64,000 bases of DNA from Flavobacteriales bacterium 33_180_T64 (GCA_002162685.1 MAAQ01000012.1:186001-250000), one strand, 5' to 3'. Positions 8,403 to 16,845 are shown, counted from the stretch's first letter. A program made the numbers and translations. Notes: a model not told the origin generated them from the letters alone.

Positions 8403-10866
8403 GCTTTAATAAACGTTTTACGCGCTTTAAAATCGAATTATTATCTCTTTCATGATAAGCGTTTCCATAAACACCATAGCCATAGCCATAACCGTAACCG
8501 TAACCGTAACCATAATTATGATTTGTTTTATGCTTATAGAAATTCAATACAAAGCTAATATTCTTGACTTCACCTGTACGGTGTTTAGCATTAATTAATG
8601 CTAACATCCCTTTCTTAGTATAGTCTAAACGCACCATGAAAATGGTAGCATCTGCATATTGAGTAAGCTCTAAAGCATCAGTTACCAGACCCAAAGGAGG
8701 CGTATCTAATACAATCATATCATAATCCTTTCTTAGTTGGGTAATCAAAATCTTCATTTGACTACTCATTAATAATTCGGAAGGATTTGGAGGCACGGGG
8801 CCTGATGGTACAATATCAAGGTTTTCAATATGAGTACTATATTTAATATCCTCGAAAGAGCTTTCTTCAATAAGATAGTTTACGATGCCTTTATCATTAT
8901 CAATATTAAAATCCCCGAAAATCTTTGGCTTACGCAAATCTAATCCTAATAAGATAGTTTTCTTTCCTGACAAGGCATAAACTGTAGCTATATTGATAGA
9001 ACAAAATGTTTTTCCCTCGCCACTTACTGATGATGTAATCATTAATGTTTTACCATCTGTAGCTTCTAGCTTTTTATAAATGAATTGTAGACTAGAACGA
9101 ATTGATCTAAAGGATTCTGCAACTGCAGATTTAGGTTTTTCAAAAACAATTAAGTTATTCTTGTAATTATATTTTCCAATTAACCCTAAAATTGGAATTT
9201 TTGAAAGTTGCTCAACCTCATCAGAACCATGAATTGTATTATCCAATAAAAAAACAACAAATATGAGAAGCATAGGAATAAAGAATCCCATCATTAAAGC
9301 CATCATATAATTTAAAGACTTATTTGGCCCAATAAGACCTCCTCCAATATCTTTTGCATCATCAATCACAGTAATATCAGATATGTTTGCCGCTTTAACT
9401 ATTGCCGCTTCACTTCTTTTGGCGGTATATACATCATATGCTTCTTGACTAATATCAAGCTTCCTTTGTATTTTTAAAAATTGTTGTTGATCTTCAGGCA
9501 GATCACTTAATTTAGCTTCAAGATTCACAATACTCCTGCTAATCGTAGACAACTGTATGCCAATAGTTTGCTTAGTCGCATCTATGGTTTCTAAAAGCAC
9601 ATTTTTTTCAGAATCAATACGTCTATCCAAATCTTTAAACAATTCAGAGCCTTCTTTTGTAGTGTACTCAAGATTTTGGCGTTCTGCAGCCAAAGCAATT
9701 ATTTTTGACACACTGTTTAAAATATTATGCTCTTGAATCCCTACTGTGGTAGGTGCTGCTATATTGCTGTAATCTGTTTTTGTATTTAAATAATTCTCAA
9801 GGTTATTTAAATAATTTAGTTTTGATTCTTCTTCTTCCTTGGTTAAATCGTATTCTCTTAATTGCGCAGAAATTTGAGAAATCTCATCAGTAACATTAAA
9901 GATTTTATTCTTCTTTCTAAATGAATTCATCTCATTTGTTACATCCTTAAGGTTTGAATTTACAGCAGCTAAACTACTATCAATAAACTTAATTGTATTT
10001 GTTGCGTATAAGTTTTTTCGTTCTAATTCAGACCGACTTAAAATAGCTGATGTTGCATTTAAATAGTCAACAATCTTAGCTTTGTTATTTCCTGAAAGTT
10101 GTAATCTTAAAACTGAAGAGGCTTCAGAAAAAGGTGAAATTATAATATTTTTTTTATAACTATTTACTATGCCATCAAAATTCACAAAGCTTATAAAATA
10201 CTCTGATCCTGGTTTAATCTCCGAGGATGGTTTAGTCAAAATTTGCCCATTTAAAAACGACAAATTAATAGGTTCTCCATTTTTAAATTTCGTATTAAAA
10301 GCTCCAGTAGGCACTTTTACTCTAGATGTTTTTTTATCACTATAGCGTTGCGCTTTTAAATTAGTTTCTTCAAAATTAGTAAAAATTTCAAACTCGTTAT
10401 TATTTAAAAAACGTATACCAATTGGTGTGTTTATTGCCTGACTTCCAGCCTTATCTATATTAAAATTAAATGGAGCTTTTTTATATATATCTTCTTTACG
10501 ATATGTCCCTTGAATTAAATAATTCATATAAAACTGTAAAGAGTCAACTACTTTTTCATTATGACTTCTAGTTTTAATAGCTGTAATTACTTTGCCTACT
10601 TTACCTGAAACACCTCCCCAATTAAAGGAAATACTAGTATTTGCCGTAAAAAAAGGATTTTGATCGTTTTCAACAGAAATTAGAGAATCTAATTTATATA
10701 CATTCTGTTTCCTAACATTTATTAAATAAGCGATTAAAAGTGCCGAACTTATACATATCAATACAAACTTCCAAAGGTTAAGTACTTTAAAAAGATAACC
10801 TTTAAAATCGAAACTGACTCTTCCAGATTCCACACTGTCTATGCCATGATCTTCATTGTAAGCCAT
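8395..10866 (-). CDS. Polysaccharide co-polymerase / tyrosine autokinase (Wzc type) with tyrosine-glycine tail
   Basis: This 823-residue inner-membrane BY-kinase controls chain length and export of surface glycan together with the outer-membrane Wza-like lipoprotein encoded just upstream. Order: cytoplasmic N-terminus, first membrane helix at about 30-48, Wzz-like periplasmic region with a long coiled coil (about 290-480) and a PEDQQQFLKIQRKL segment, second membrane helix at about 520-540, then the kinase domain. The kinase has Walker A SVSGEGKT (GEGKT 616-620), Walker A' LLGLDLRKP and Walker B MIVLDTPP near 718. The C-terminus has seven Tyr-Gly pairs (785-798) plus YG and AY, the cluster that is autophosphorylated in this family. 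The gene starts at an ATG four bases after the stop of the Wza-like gene. Confidence 0.92.
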   Translation of the reverse strand: MAYNEDHGIDSVESGRVSFDFKGYLFKVLNLWKFVLICISSALLIAYLINVRKQNVYKLDSLISVENDQNPFFTANTSISFNWGGVSGKVGKVITAIKTRSHNEKVVDSLQFYMNYLIQGTYRKEDIYKKAPFNFNIDKAGSQAINTPIGIRFLNNNEFEIFTNFEETNLKAQRYSDKKTSRVKVPTGAFNTKFKNGEPINLSFLNGQILTKPSSEIKPGSEYFISFVNFDGIVNSYKKNIIISPFSEASSVLRLQLSGNNKAKIVDYLNATSAILSRSELERKNLYATNTIKFIDSSLAAVNSNLKDVTNEMNSFRKKNKIFNVTDEISQISAQLREYDLTKEEEESKLNYLNNLENYLNTKTDYSNIAAPTTVGIQEHNILNSVSKIIALAAERQNLEYTTKEGSELFKDLDRRIDSEKNVLLETIDATKQTIGIQLSTISRSIVNLEAKLSDLPEDQQQFLKIQRKLDISQEAYDVYTAKRSEAAIVKAANISDITVIDDAKDIGGGLIGPNKSLNYMMALMMGFFIPMLLIFVVFLLDNTIHGSDEVEQLSKIPILGLIGKYNYKNNLIVFEKPKSAVAESFRSIRSSLQFIYKKLEATDGKTLMITSSVSGEGKTFCSINIATVYALSGKKTILLGLDLRKPKIFGDFNIDNDKGIVNYLIEESSFEDIKYSTHIENLDIVPSGPVPPNPSELLMSSQMKILITQLRKDYDMIVLDTPPLGLVTDALELTQYADATIFMVRLDYTKKGMLALINAKHRTGEVKNISFVLNFYKHKTNHNYGYGYGYGYGYGYGVYGNAYHERDNNSILKRVKRLLKRV
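8473..8514 (-). repeat. Seven-copy hexanucleotide tandem repeat encoding the Tyr-Gly tail
   Basis: Seven consecutive six-base units (coding sense TAYGGY) encode (YG)7 in the autokinase C-terminus. Three central units are identical (TACGGT) and the flanking ones differ only at third codon positions. Because the unit is six bases, slippage adds or removes Tyr-Gly pairs without a frameshift. Confidence 0.9.
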
Positions 10867-10869
10867 AAA

Positions 10870-11661
10870 TTATCTATTTATTAATAATATGGTTGTAGTG
10901 ATAATACCTAATAATGATACAATCGTTTGCAAACTCTCTCGTCCAGTTGTTCCTAATCCCCAAGTCTTCTGTTTTACGGGTTTCACATAAATGATATCGT
11001 TAGGTTGGATATAGTAGTATGGAGAATTCATTACTTCTCGATCTGTTAAATCCAACATATGAATCTGTTGTCCTTGTGGATATTGCCTTATAATCTGAAC
11101 TTCTCTCCTATTACCTGTTACTGGTATTTCACCAGAATTAGCAATAGCTTCAAAAATATTAACCCGATCTTTAAAGAGAATTTGAGTGCCAGGAGAACCA
11201 ATTTCTCCACTCGCAGTATAAGTAAGTCCTGCTAATTTTACAGTAACAAAAATATTAGCAGTTTCTTTAAATTGTTCGTCTAATAGTTTTTTTTCTACTA
11301 TTTGCTCAATCTCCTCTGTTGTATATCCAAGAACATTTATCTTACCAAGTGTTGGTATTCTAATATTTCCGTGCACATCAACGGTAAACCCATCAAAATA
11401 AGCACGTTCAGCACTACTTGCGCTTAAATTCTCTTCTCCTGCCGGATTAAGAATAGTTACCGTTTCTTGATCTAGAGCTTTAACCCTTATATTTAAAATA
11501 TCATTTATCTGAATACGATAAGGCTTTTGTTGTTCTTGCATAACCTGACTAGAATCTGTAGCAGTATTTACATTTTGAAGATAAACAATATCTTTATGTG
11601 GTATACAGGATGTCGATAAGATACACAGTAATAATCCTGTAAGCAATAATAGTCTATTCAT
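10870..11661 (-). CDS. Outer-membrane polysaccharide export lipoprotein (Wza/OPX type)
   Basis: I start this gene at the ATG at 11661-11659, giving 263 residues. The frame is open further upstream to 11736, but the internal start gives a clean lipoprotein signal MNRLLLLTGLLLCILSTSC with lipobox LSTSC. A TATATTTG promoter box also lies 23-30 bases before this start, inside the longer version. The polysaccharide-export domain begins at PYRIQINDILNIRVK, followed by SLBB-like segments (GNIRIPTLGKINVLGYT; TYTASGEIGSPGTQILF). A C-terminal hydrophobic helix (about 245-260) may span the outer membrane, as in Wza. It should dock on the autokinase encoded four bases downstream and form the exit pore. 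First gene of the locus. Confidence 0.9.
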   Translation of the reverse strand: MNRLLLLTGLLLCILSTSCIPHKDIVYLQNVNTATDSSQVMQEQQKPYRIQINDILNIRVKALDQETVTILNPAGEENLSASSAERAYFDGFTVDVHGNIRIPTLGKINVLGYTTEEIEQIVEKKLLDEQFKETANIFVTVKLAGLTYTASGEIGSPGTQILFKDRVNIFEAIANSGEIPVTGNRREVQIIRQYPQGQQIHMLDLTDREVMNSPYYYIQPNDIIYVKPVKQKTWGLGTTGRESLQTIVSLLGIITTTILLINR

Positions 11662-11683
11662 TGTTAAGTTACTTGTTGCTTCA

Positions 11684-11691
11684 CAAATATA
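11684..11691 (-). promoter_or_regulatory. Promoter -10 box for the polysaccharide locus
   Basis: TATATTTG on the minus strand fits the Bacteroidota -7 consensus TAnnTTTG exactly. It would start transcription about 15 bases before the chosen Wza-like ATG at 11661. No clear TTG lies at the usual -33 distance, so the match rests on one box. Confidence 0.5.
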
Positions 11692-11813
11692 GTTTATCAC
11701 TATTAATATAAAAATAATTACTTGTTTTTTTAGCAATACCTTTTATACTTTGAATTTATTACAAAAGAAAATGGTAAATCACATAATATCGCTTTCTTTG
11801 TAAAAAAAATCTT

Positions 11814-13682
11814 TTGAATTATCTAACAGTTGAAAACATATCGAAATCTTATGGTGAATTAGAGCTGTTCTCAGACCTATCATTCAGCATACATAAAGAT
11901 GACAAAATTGCATTTGTCGCCAAAAATGGAAGTGGAAAAACCTCAATATTAAATATCCTTTCTAAAGCAGACACACCTGATTCTGGTCAAATTGTTATGA
12001 GAAACGGATTGCGAATTTCTTTTCTTTCACAATCCCCTCATTTTGATCCAAATTTAACCATTAATGATACTATTTTTAATTCAGATTCTCCCCAACTAAA
12101 AATTATTGAGAATTACGAGAAAGCATTATTAAACCTCGAAGACACTGAAGCTTATCAAAATGCTTTTGAACAAATGGATCTTTATAATGCTTGGGAATTT
12201 GAACTTCAGTTTAAACAAATTTTATCACAGCTAAAACTTGATAATCTTGAGCAAAAAATTAACACAATGTCTGGTGGACAAATAAAACGACTTGCTTTAG
12301 CTCAAGCCTTAATTAGCAATCCAGACTTATTAGTCCTTGATGAACCTACCAACCATTTGGATTTAGAAATGATAGAATGGTTAGAACAATATTTTGCTAA
12401 AGCCCAATTCACGCTTTTTATGGTAACGCATGATCGTTACTTTTTAGAACGCGTTTGTAACGAGATTATAGAACTTGATCATGGAAAATTATATACCTAT
12501 AAAGGGAATTATTCATACTACTTAGAAAATAAAGAAACACGAATAGCACAAGAACAAGTAGAAACTGGTAAAGCCAAACAGCTTTTCAAAAAAGAGTTAG
12601 AGTGGATGCGTCGTCAACCTAAAGCCAGAACTACAAAATCGAAGTCTAGAATTGATGATTTTTCAGATATAAAAAAACGTGCTCACCAACGCCGAAAAGA
12701 CCACAAAATTCAGCTAGAGATTAATATGGAACGTCTTGGCAGCAAAATTGTAGAGTTTCATAAAGTCTCAAAAGCATTTAAAGACACTGTGATTCTTGAT
12801 GATTTCGAATACGTTTTCAAACACGGTGAACGTATTGGTATTATTGGAAAAAACGGAACTGGAAAATCTACATTCCTAAACATGCTAACTAACAATTCAC
12901 AACCAGATACAGGTAAGATCATTATTGGAGACACGGTCAAATTTGGTTATTATACACAAGGCGGAATTGAAGTAAAACCAAACCAAAAGGTGATTGATGT
13001 TATTAAAGAGTTTGGTGAATTTATCCCATTAACCAAAGGTCGTCAAATTAGCGCTAAACAATTATTAGAACGTTTTCTTTTCGATGGAAAAAAACAACAT
13101 GACTTTGTCGAAAAATTAAGTGGTGGTGAACAAAAACGCTTGTATCTATGTACGGTTTTAATTCAGAATCCAAATTTCTTAATTTTAGATGAACCAACTA
13201 ATGATTTAGATATTGTAACACTAAATATTCTTGAAGAATTTCTACTCGATTTCCCAGGATGCCTGCTTGTGGTTTCCCATGATAGATATTTTATGGATAA
13301 AGTTGTAGATCATCTATTTGTATTTAAAGGTAAAGGTATTGTTCAAGATTTCCCAGGTAATTATTCCGATTATCGCATTTACGAATCGTCACAACCTTCA
13401 GAAAAAAAAGCTGAAATAGTAAACGCAGGAACTTCAGAAAAAAAAGAAACCCAAAACAAAGCCCAAAAACTATCTTATAATGAACAAAAAGAATACAAAA
13501 ATTTAGAAAGTAAAATCCGTTCGTTAGAATTAGACAAAAAAGTACTCGAAGAAAAATTTAATGACACCTCTTTATCTCAAGAGAAAGTCAATGAACTCTC
13601 ACAACAATTAAAAGCAATAATTGAAGCTATAGAAACCAAAGAAATGCGCTGGTTTGAATTGTCAGAGAAGTTTGAATCTTAA
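11814..13682 (+). CDS. uup: ABC-F family ATPase, Uup type
   Basis: The 622-residue soluble protein has two ABC domains and no membrane segments. Domain 1 has AKNGSGKTS (36-44, Ala in place of the usual first Gly), signature MSGGQIKRLALAQ and LLVLDEPTNHLDLEMIEWLE. Domain 2 has GIIGKNGTGKST, LSGGEQKRLYLC and FLILDEPTNDLDI. A charged linker joins the domains, and the last 90 residues form an Uup-type coiled coil (KNLESKIRSLELDKKVLEEK). ABC-F proteins bind the ribosome E site or act in ribosome or DNA housekeeping; Uup has been linked to transposon excision. The only possible start is a TTG (11814), because stop codons precede it and the first beta strand follows at once. The methyltransferase gene begins two bases after its stop. 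Confidence 0.85.
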   Translation: MNYLTVENISKSYGELELFSDLSFSIHKDDKIAFVAKNGSGKTSILNILSKADTPDSGQIVMRNGLRISFLSQSPHFDPNLTINDTIFNSDSPQLKIIENYEKALLNLEDTEAYQNAFEQMDLYNAWEFELQFKQILSQLKLDNLEQKINTMSGGQIKRLALAQALISNPDLLVLDEPTNHLDLEMIEWLEQYFAKAQFTLFMVTHDRYFLERVCNEIIELDHGKLYTYKGNYSYYLENKETRIAQEQVETGKAKQLFKKELEWMRRQPKARTTKSKSRIDDFSDIKKRAHQRRKDHKIQLEINMERLGSKIVEFHKVSKAFKDTVILDDFEYVFKHGERIGIIGKNGTGKSTFLNMLTNNSQPDTGKIIIGDTVKFGYYTQGGIEVKPNQKVIDVIKEFGEFIPLTKGRQISAKQLLERFLFDGKKQHDFVEKLSGGEQKRLYLCTVLIQNPNFLILDEPTNDLDIVTLNILEEFLLDFPGCLLVVSHDRYFMDKVVDHLFVFKGKGIVQDFPGNYSDYRIYESSQPSEKKAEIVNAGTSEKKETQNKAQKLSYNEQKEYKNLESKIRSLELDKKVLEEKFNDTSLSQEKVNELSQQLKAIIEAIETKEMRWFELSEKFES

Positions 13683-13684
13683 TT

Positions 13685-14455
13685 ATGTTTCAAATTATAG
13701 AATATCTGAAATTTTTATTTAAATCTACCAACCAACATGGAGTACATTCTCCTTTTGTGTATAATTTGGTAACAAAATGTTTTTATGACCATACGAAATA
13801 CCCAGAGTATTCAAAACTCTCAAACTACAGAACAGCTTTACTAAATAACAAACAAACGATTGAAGTCACCGATTTTGGCTCAGGATCAAGAGTGTTCAAA
13901 TCAAATTCAAGAGCAATCAAAGCCATTGCAAAAATGGCTGGGACTTCAAAAAAAAGAGCACAATTACTATTTAGAGTTGTGAACTATTTTAAACCCAAAC
14001 ATACAATAGAACTTGGAACTTCTCTAGGCATTGCTACTCAAGCGATGGCTTTAGGGCATTCTAACAATATTATTATTTCAGCTGAAGGCTGTCCCAATAT
14101 TTCTACAATTGCAAAACAACAATTGGATGATTTCAATATAAAAAATGTTACTATAGAAATAGGTGAATTTGAAACCATTCTTCCGAAGTTAAAAGACAGA
14201 AATTACGACCTTATCTTTTTTGATGGCAACCACAATAAAGATGCAACCTTAAATTATTTCAATACCTTAATTGAAACATCTCACAACGATTCCATCTTCA
14301 TTTTTGATGATATACACTGGTCAAAAGATATGGTTAATGCTTGGGAAACTATTAAAACCCATCCTAAAGTCACAGTAACAATAGACACGTTTTTTTGGGG
14401 GTTTGTATTCTTCAGAAAAGAGCAAGTCAAAGAAAATTTCTACATTAGATTGTAA
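13685..14455 (+). CDS. Class I SAM-dependent O-methyltransferase-like protein
   Basis: The 256-residue protein begins with the stretch FLFKSTNQHGVHSPFVYNLV, which I have seen at the head of a family of Bacteroidota methyltransferases. A Rossmann core follows with motif I as HTIELGTSLGIATQAMALG, the acidic end ISAEGCPNISTI, and YDLIFFDGNHNKDATLNYF with the metal- or substrate-side Asp typical of Methyltransf_24/catechol-OMT-like enzymes. HSPFVYN is the most conserved part. It is encoded two bases after the ABC-F stop and is surely co-transcribed. The substrate is unknown; the neighbour does not indicate one. Confidence 0.75.
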   Translation: MFQIIEYLKFLFKSTNQHGVHSPFVYNLVTKCFYDHTKYPEYSKLSNYRTALLNNKQTIEVTDFGSGSRVFKSNSRAIKAIAKMAGTSKKRAQLLFRVVNYFKPKHTIELGTSLGIATQAMALGHSNNIIISAEGCPNISTIAKQQLDDFNIKNVTIEIGEFETILPKLKDRNYDLIFFDGNHNKDATLNYFNTLIETSHNDSIFIFDDIHWSKDMVNAWETIKTHPKVTVTIDTFFWGFVFFRKEQVKENFYIRL

Positions 14456-14522
14456 CATCAGTTACATTTCAACGTCATATTAAGTATATTGCAATAACAG
14501 AATTAAAAAGCAAATTTTCAGT

Positions 14523-15206
14523 ATGAGTAACGTCATTGAAATTAGAGATATCATTCGTGATTTTCAACTCGGTCAAGAAACCGTTCATGTATTAAAAGGC
14601 ATCAATCTAGATATCGAACTTGGAGACTATGTAGCTATCATGGGACCTTCTGGCTCAGGAAAATCGACACTCATGAATCTTTTAGGTTGCTTAGACACAC
14701 CTACTGCTGGTTCCTATATTCTTAATGGAAAAGATGTAAGTCAAATGAGCGATGATGAATTAGCCGAAATTAGAAATACCGAAATTGGCTTTGTATTCCA
14801 AACCTTTAATTTACTACCAAGAACTACTGCTCTTGATAATGTTGCATTACCAATGGTATATGCTGGGAAGTCTAAATCTGAACGCAACAAACGTGCTGAA
14901 GAAGTATTAACAGATGTTGGTCTTGCAGATCGTATGGATCATAAACCAAACCAACTTTCAGGAGGACAACGTCAACGTGTTGCAGTTGGTCGTGCATTAG
15001 TAAATAAACCTTCTATTATTTTAGCAGATGAACCTACAGGAAACTTAGATTCTAAAACAGGTCATGAGATTATGGCACTTTTTAATGACATCTATAAAGC
15101 AGGAAATACTGTAATTATGGTAACACATGAAGAAGAAATTGCCGCACACGCTAAACGCGTTATTAGACTTCGTGATGGATTGGTTGAGAGTGATACCAGG
15201 AATTAA
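14523..15206 (+). CDS. ABC transporter ATP-binding protein, LolD/MacB/FtsE group
   Basis: This 227-residue single ABC domain has Walker [10 protein letters not shown] (41-49), Q-loop FQTFNLLP, signature [15 protein letters not shown], Walker [13 protein letters not shown] and the H-loop [12 protein letters not shown]. Lengths and motifs place it in the group that powers MacB/FtsX-like permeases (lipoprotein release, macrolide or peptide export, division). No permease is adjacent: upstream is the methyltransferase, downstream two tiny ORFs and then a cobalamin enzyme. It must therefore work with a permease encoded elsewhere, a common arrangement in Flavobacteriaceae. The start ATG lies 67 bases after the previous stop, in an AT-rich stretch with no clear promoter. 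Confidence 0.85.
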   Translation: MSNVIEIRDIIRDFQLGQETVHVLKGINLDIELGDYVAIMGPSGSGKSTLMNLLGCLDTPTAGSYILNGKDVSQMSDDELAEIRNTEIGFVFQTFNLLPRTTALDNVALPMVYAGKSKSERNKRAEEVLTDVGLADRMDHKPNQLSGGQRQRVAVGRALVNKPSIILADEPTGNLDSKTGHEIMALFNDIYKAGNTVIMVTHEEEIAAHAKRVIRLRDGLVESDTRN

Positions 15207-15218
15207 TTTTTTAGATAC

Positions 15219-15341
15219 ATGCTGATATACATTATTGTCATCGTTTTAATAATAGCCTTTGTTGGCAATGCGTTTAGAGGACGACGATCTAACTATAAAA
15301 ATTCTTACGAGAGAAAAAAGAACAGGCGAAAATTTAAATAA
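15219..15341 (+). CDS. Candidate 40-residue single-span membrane microprotein
   Basis: A 40-codon ORF starts at ATG 15219, 12 bases after the LolD-like stop. It encodes one hydrophobic helix (residues 2-18, LIYIIVIVLIIAFVGNAF) followed by a strongly basic tail (GRRSNYKNSYERKKNRRKFK). This positive-inside pattern predicts a periplasmic N-terminus and a cytoplasmic tail. I do not recognise a family. The architecture repeats in the next ORF, two bases downstream, which makes chance less likely. It could assist the ABC ATPase or be a general small membrane protein; without comparative data it stays a candidate. Confidence 0.45.
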   Translation: MLIYIIVIVLIIAFVGNAFRGRRSNYKNSYERKKNRRKFK

Positions 15342-15343
15342 AT

Positions 15344-15469
15344 ATGATTCCTTTTTTAATTCTTATTGGGCTCTATATATTTATTAGAATCATCACGAAA
15401 ATAAATAAGCGTCAACGACAGATTAAAAGAAAAGGATCTCTATTTAATAAACGTGGTTTTCGTAAATAA
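15344..15469 (+). CDS. Candidate 41-residue single-span membrane microprotein, twin of the previous ORF
   Basis: This 41-codon ORF starts at ATG 15344, two bases after the stop of the preceding micro-ORF. It has the same plan: a hydrophobic helix at residues 2-17 (IPFLILIGLYIFIRII) and then a basic tail with 13 Lys/Arg (NKRQRQIKRKGSLFNKRGFRK). The two share little residue identity apart from their basic tails, so this is similar architecture rather than a clear duplication. I do not recognise a family. From its stop to the cobalamin adenosyltransferase at 15617 I see no further gene. Confidence 0.45.
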   Translation: MIPFLILIGLYIFIRIITKINKRQRQIKRKGSLFNKRGFRK

Positions 15470-15616
15470 ATCAATACCCTTGATCCAAGTCACAAGCTCT
15501 ATTTTCAAAAACTATTTTTTGATATCTAGACAAGCCTGAGGTAATAAGACCCTCAATAAAGGATTAAATTTCAAGAAACCTTTTCGCTTTTAACCCTTAT
15601 CTATTAACTTGCGTAT

Positions 15617-16192
15617 ATGAAAATATATACAAAAACAGGAGATAAAGGCACCACAGCACTTTTTGGTGGTACTCGTGTACCTAAACACCATATTCGTATT
15701 GATAGCTACGGAACTGTAGACGAGCTTAATTCACATTTAGGTCTTATTAGAGATCAAAATATTAATAGCCACTACAAAGACGTATTGATTGATATTCAAG
15801 ATCGTTTATTTACTGTTGGAGCAATTTTAGCAACCGATCCTGAAAAAGCAACACTTAAAAATGGAAAGGATCGACTTAACATTCCTAAAATTTCTGAAAC
15901 AGACATTTTAAAATTAGAGAAAGAAATGGACACCATGAATGATGCACTTCCTCCAATGACACACTTCGTCTTACCAGGCGGACACCAAACTGTGTCATTC
16001 TGTCACATAGCACGTTGTGTATGCAGAAGAGCTGAACGCTTAGCAAGTGCGCTTAACGATTTAGAACCTTTTCAACCCGAAAGTTTAAAGTACTTAAACC
16101 GACTTTCTGACTACCTATTTGTGTTGGCACGAAAGTTGTCATTTGATTTACAAGCCGAAGAAGTAAAATGGATTCCGAAGAAAGAATCCTAA
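15617..16192 (+). CDS. ATP:cob(I)alamin adenosyltransferase, PduO type
   Basis: The 191-residue protein has the PduO/MMAB fold signatures: TKTGDKGTTALFGG (5-18, the ATP-binding N-terminal loop), DSYGTVDELNSHLGLI (28-43), and the C-terminal helix RRAERLAS followed by YLNRLSDYLFVLARKLS. It transfers the adenosyl group of ATP to cob(I)alamin to make coenzyme B12, the cofactor of methylmalonyl-CoA mutase. The MeaB chaperone GTPase of that mutase is encoded at 27460-28539 in the same window, so the organism probably runs a B12-dependent methylmalonyl-CoA step on imported or salvaged corrinoid. It is monocistronic as far as can be seen. Confidence 0.92.
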   Translation: MKIYTKTGDKGTTALFGGTRVPKHHIRIDSYGTVDELNSHLGLIRDQNINSHYKDVLIDIQDRLFTVGAILATDPEKATLKNGKDRLNIPKISETDILKLEKEMDTMNDALPPMTHFVLPGGHQTVSFCHIARCVCRRAERLASALNDLEPFQPESLKYLNRLSDYLFVLARKLSFDLQAEEVKWIPKKES

Positions 16193-16289
16193 AATACCAC
16201 TTTGCAGAATAAGTTATCAGTTCTACTAGGCTTAAACGATTGAAAATGTAAGTTCTTTAAAATTATTATTTAATTAATTGGTTTTTTTC

Positions 16290-16319
16290 TTGACTTTATG
16301 AACTATAATTTTATTTTTG
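16290..16319 (+). promoter_or_regulatory. Bacteroidota-type promoter of the DUF2795-like gene
   Basis: TTG at 16290-16292, a 19-base spacer, and TATTTTTG at 16312-16319 fit the TTG-N19-21-TAnnTTTG consensus exactly. Transcription should start near 16326, giving a leader of about 17 bases before the ATG at 16343. Confidence 0.7.
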
Positions 16320-16342
16320 CAAAAAAATAAACTCATTAAGAA

Positions 16343-16564
16343 ATGTATTGGACATTAGAATTAGCATCTTATTTAAGTGATGCGCCTTGGCCAGCAACGA
16401 AAGACGAATTAATTGACTACGCTATTAGAACAGGGGCTCCTTTGGAAGTTGTTGAAAATCTACAAGCGATAGAAGACGAAGGCGACTCTTACGACTCCAT
16501 TGAAGAAATTTGGTCAGACTATCCGACAGATGAAGACTATCTCTGGAACGAAGACGAATATTAA
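16343..16564 (+). CDS. DUF2795-like small acidic protein
   Basis: The 73-residue protein has MYWTLELASYLSDAPWPATK followed by DELIDYAIRTGAPLEVVENL and a strongly acidic C-terminus (DEDYLWNEDEY). The pattern of a short helical domain with PWPATK-ELIDYA...GAP resembles DUF2795 family proteins, which are common as single genes in Bacteroidota. It is cytoplasmic and probably folds as a small helical bundle. It is flanked by its own promoter (16290-16319) and terminator (16610-16637), so it is a stand-alone unit upstream of secA. The biochemical role is unknown. Confidence 0.75.
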   Translation: MYWTLELASYLSDAPWPATKDELIDYAIRTGAPLEVVENLQAIEDEGDSYDSIEEIWSDYPTDEDYLWNEDEY

Positions 16565-16609
16565 AGTAATTTGATTCATCATATTTACTATTTAGATATA
16601 AGAAAAGTT

Positions 16610-16637
16610 AAAAAGTCTCATGTTAGAGACTTTTTTT
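16610..16637 (+). terminator. Intrinsic terminator of the DUF2795-like gene
   Basis: Stem AAAAAGTCTC (16610-16619) pairs with GAGACTTTTT (16626-16635) around a six-base loop and runs into seven T residues (16631-16637). This is a canonical Rho-independent terminator 46 bases after the stop codon. Confidence 0.88.
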
Positions 16638-16672
16638 GTGCCTTTTTTTTCGCAAAAACATAACACAAATCA

Positions 16673-16680
16673 TATCTTTG
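16673..16680 (+). promoter_or_regulatory. Promoter -10 box for secA
   Basis: TATCTTTG fits TAnnTTTG. No TTG sits about 20 bases upstream (a T-run occupies the place), so the -33 element is weak. Transcription from here would give a leader of roughly 160 bases that contains the palindrome at 16733-16797. Confidence 0.5.
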
Positions 16681-16732
16681 AGGTCTAACACTTTTGAAGA
16701 TAAAAAGTTGACTTAAAAATTTAAAACGTCAA

Positions 16733-16797
16733 CCTGAACTCGTTTCAGGTTCTCACAACAAGAATCAAAAAATATGAGATTCTGAAACAAGTTCAGA
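16733..16797. repeat. REP-like imperfect palindrome in the secA leader
   Basis: Arm 1 (16733-16755) and arm 2 (16775-16797) are inverted copies of 23 bases with four mismatches, around a 19-base loop. The core CTGAAACAAGTTCAG with a flanking TGAGAT is the form of a dispersed palindromic element that I recall from Bacteroidota and other genomes. This copy looks slightly decayed. It can fold into a strong hairpin in the RNA of the secA leader. Confidence 0.65.
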
Positions 16798-16845
16798 ATA
16801 GTGATAAGATCATTTTTATTATCATATTAAATAAAATAAACACAA

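Noticed and set aside
8125-8409. Plus-strand open frame of 94 codons opposite the sugar transferase
   Set aside because: It is the antisense shadow of a gene with clear catalytic motifs; its own product has no family features.
15535-15575. Weak hairpin-like stretch (TGAGGT ... ACCCTCA) after the micro-ORFs
   Set aside because: The stem has an unpaired C and no T tail, so it is not a credible terminator.
16733-16797. Palindrome considered as a transposon end or CRISPR repeat
   Set aside because: There is a single copy in the window, no direct repeats, no transposase, and its form fits a dispersed REP-like element.
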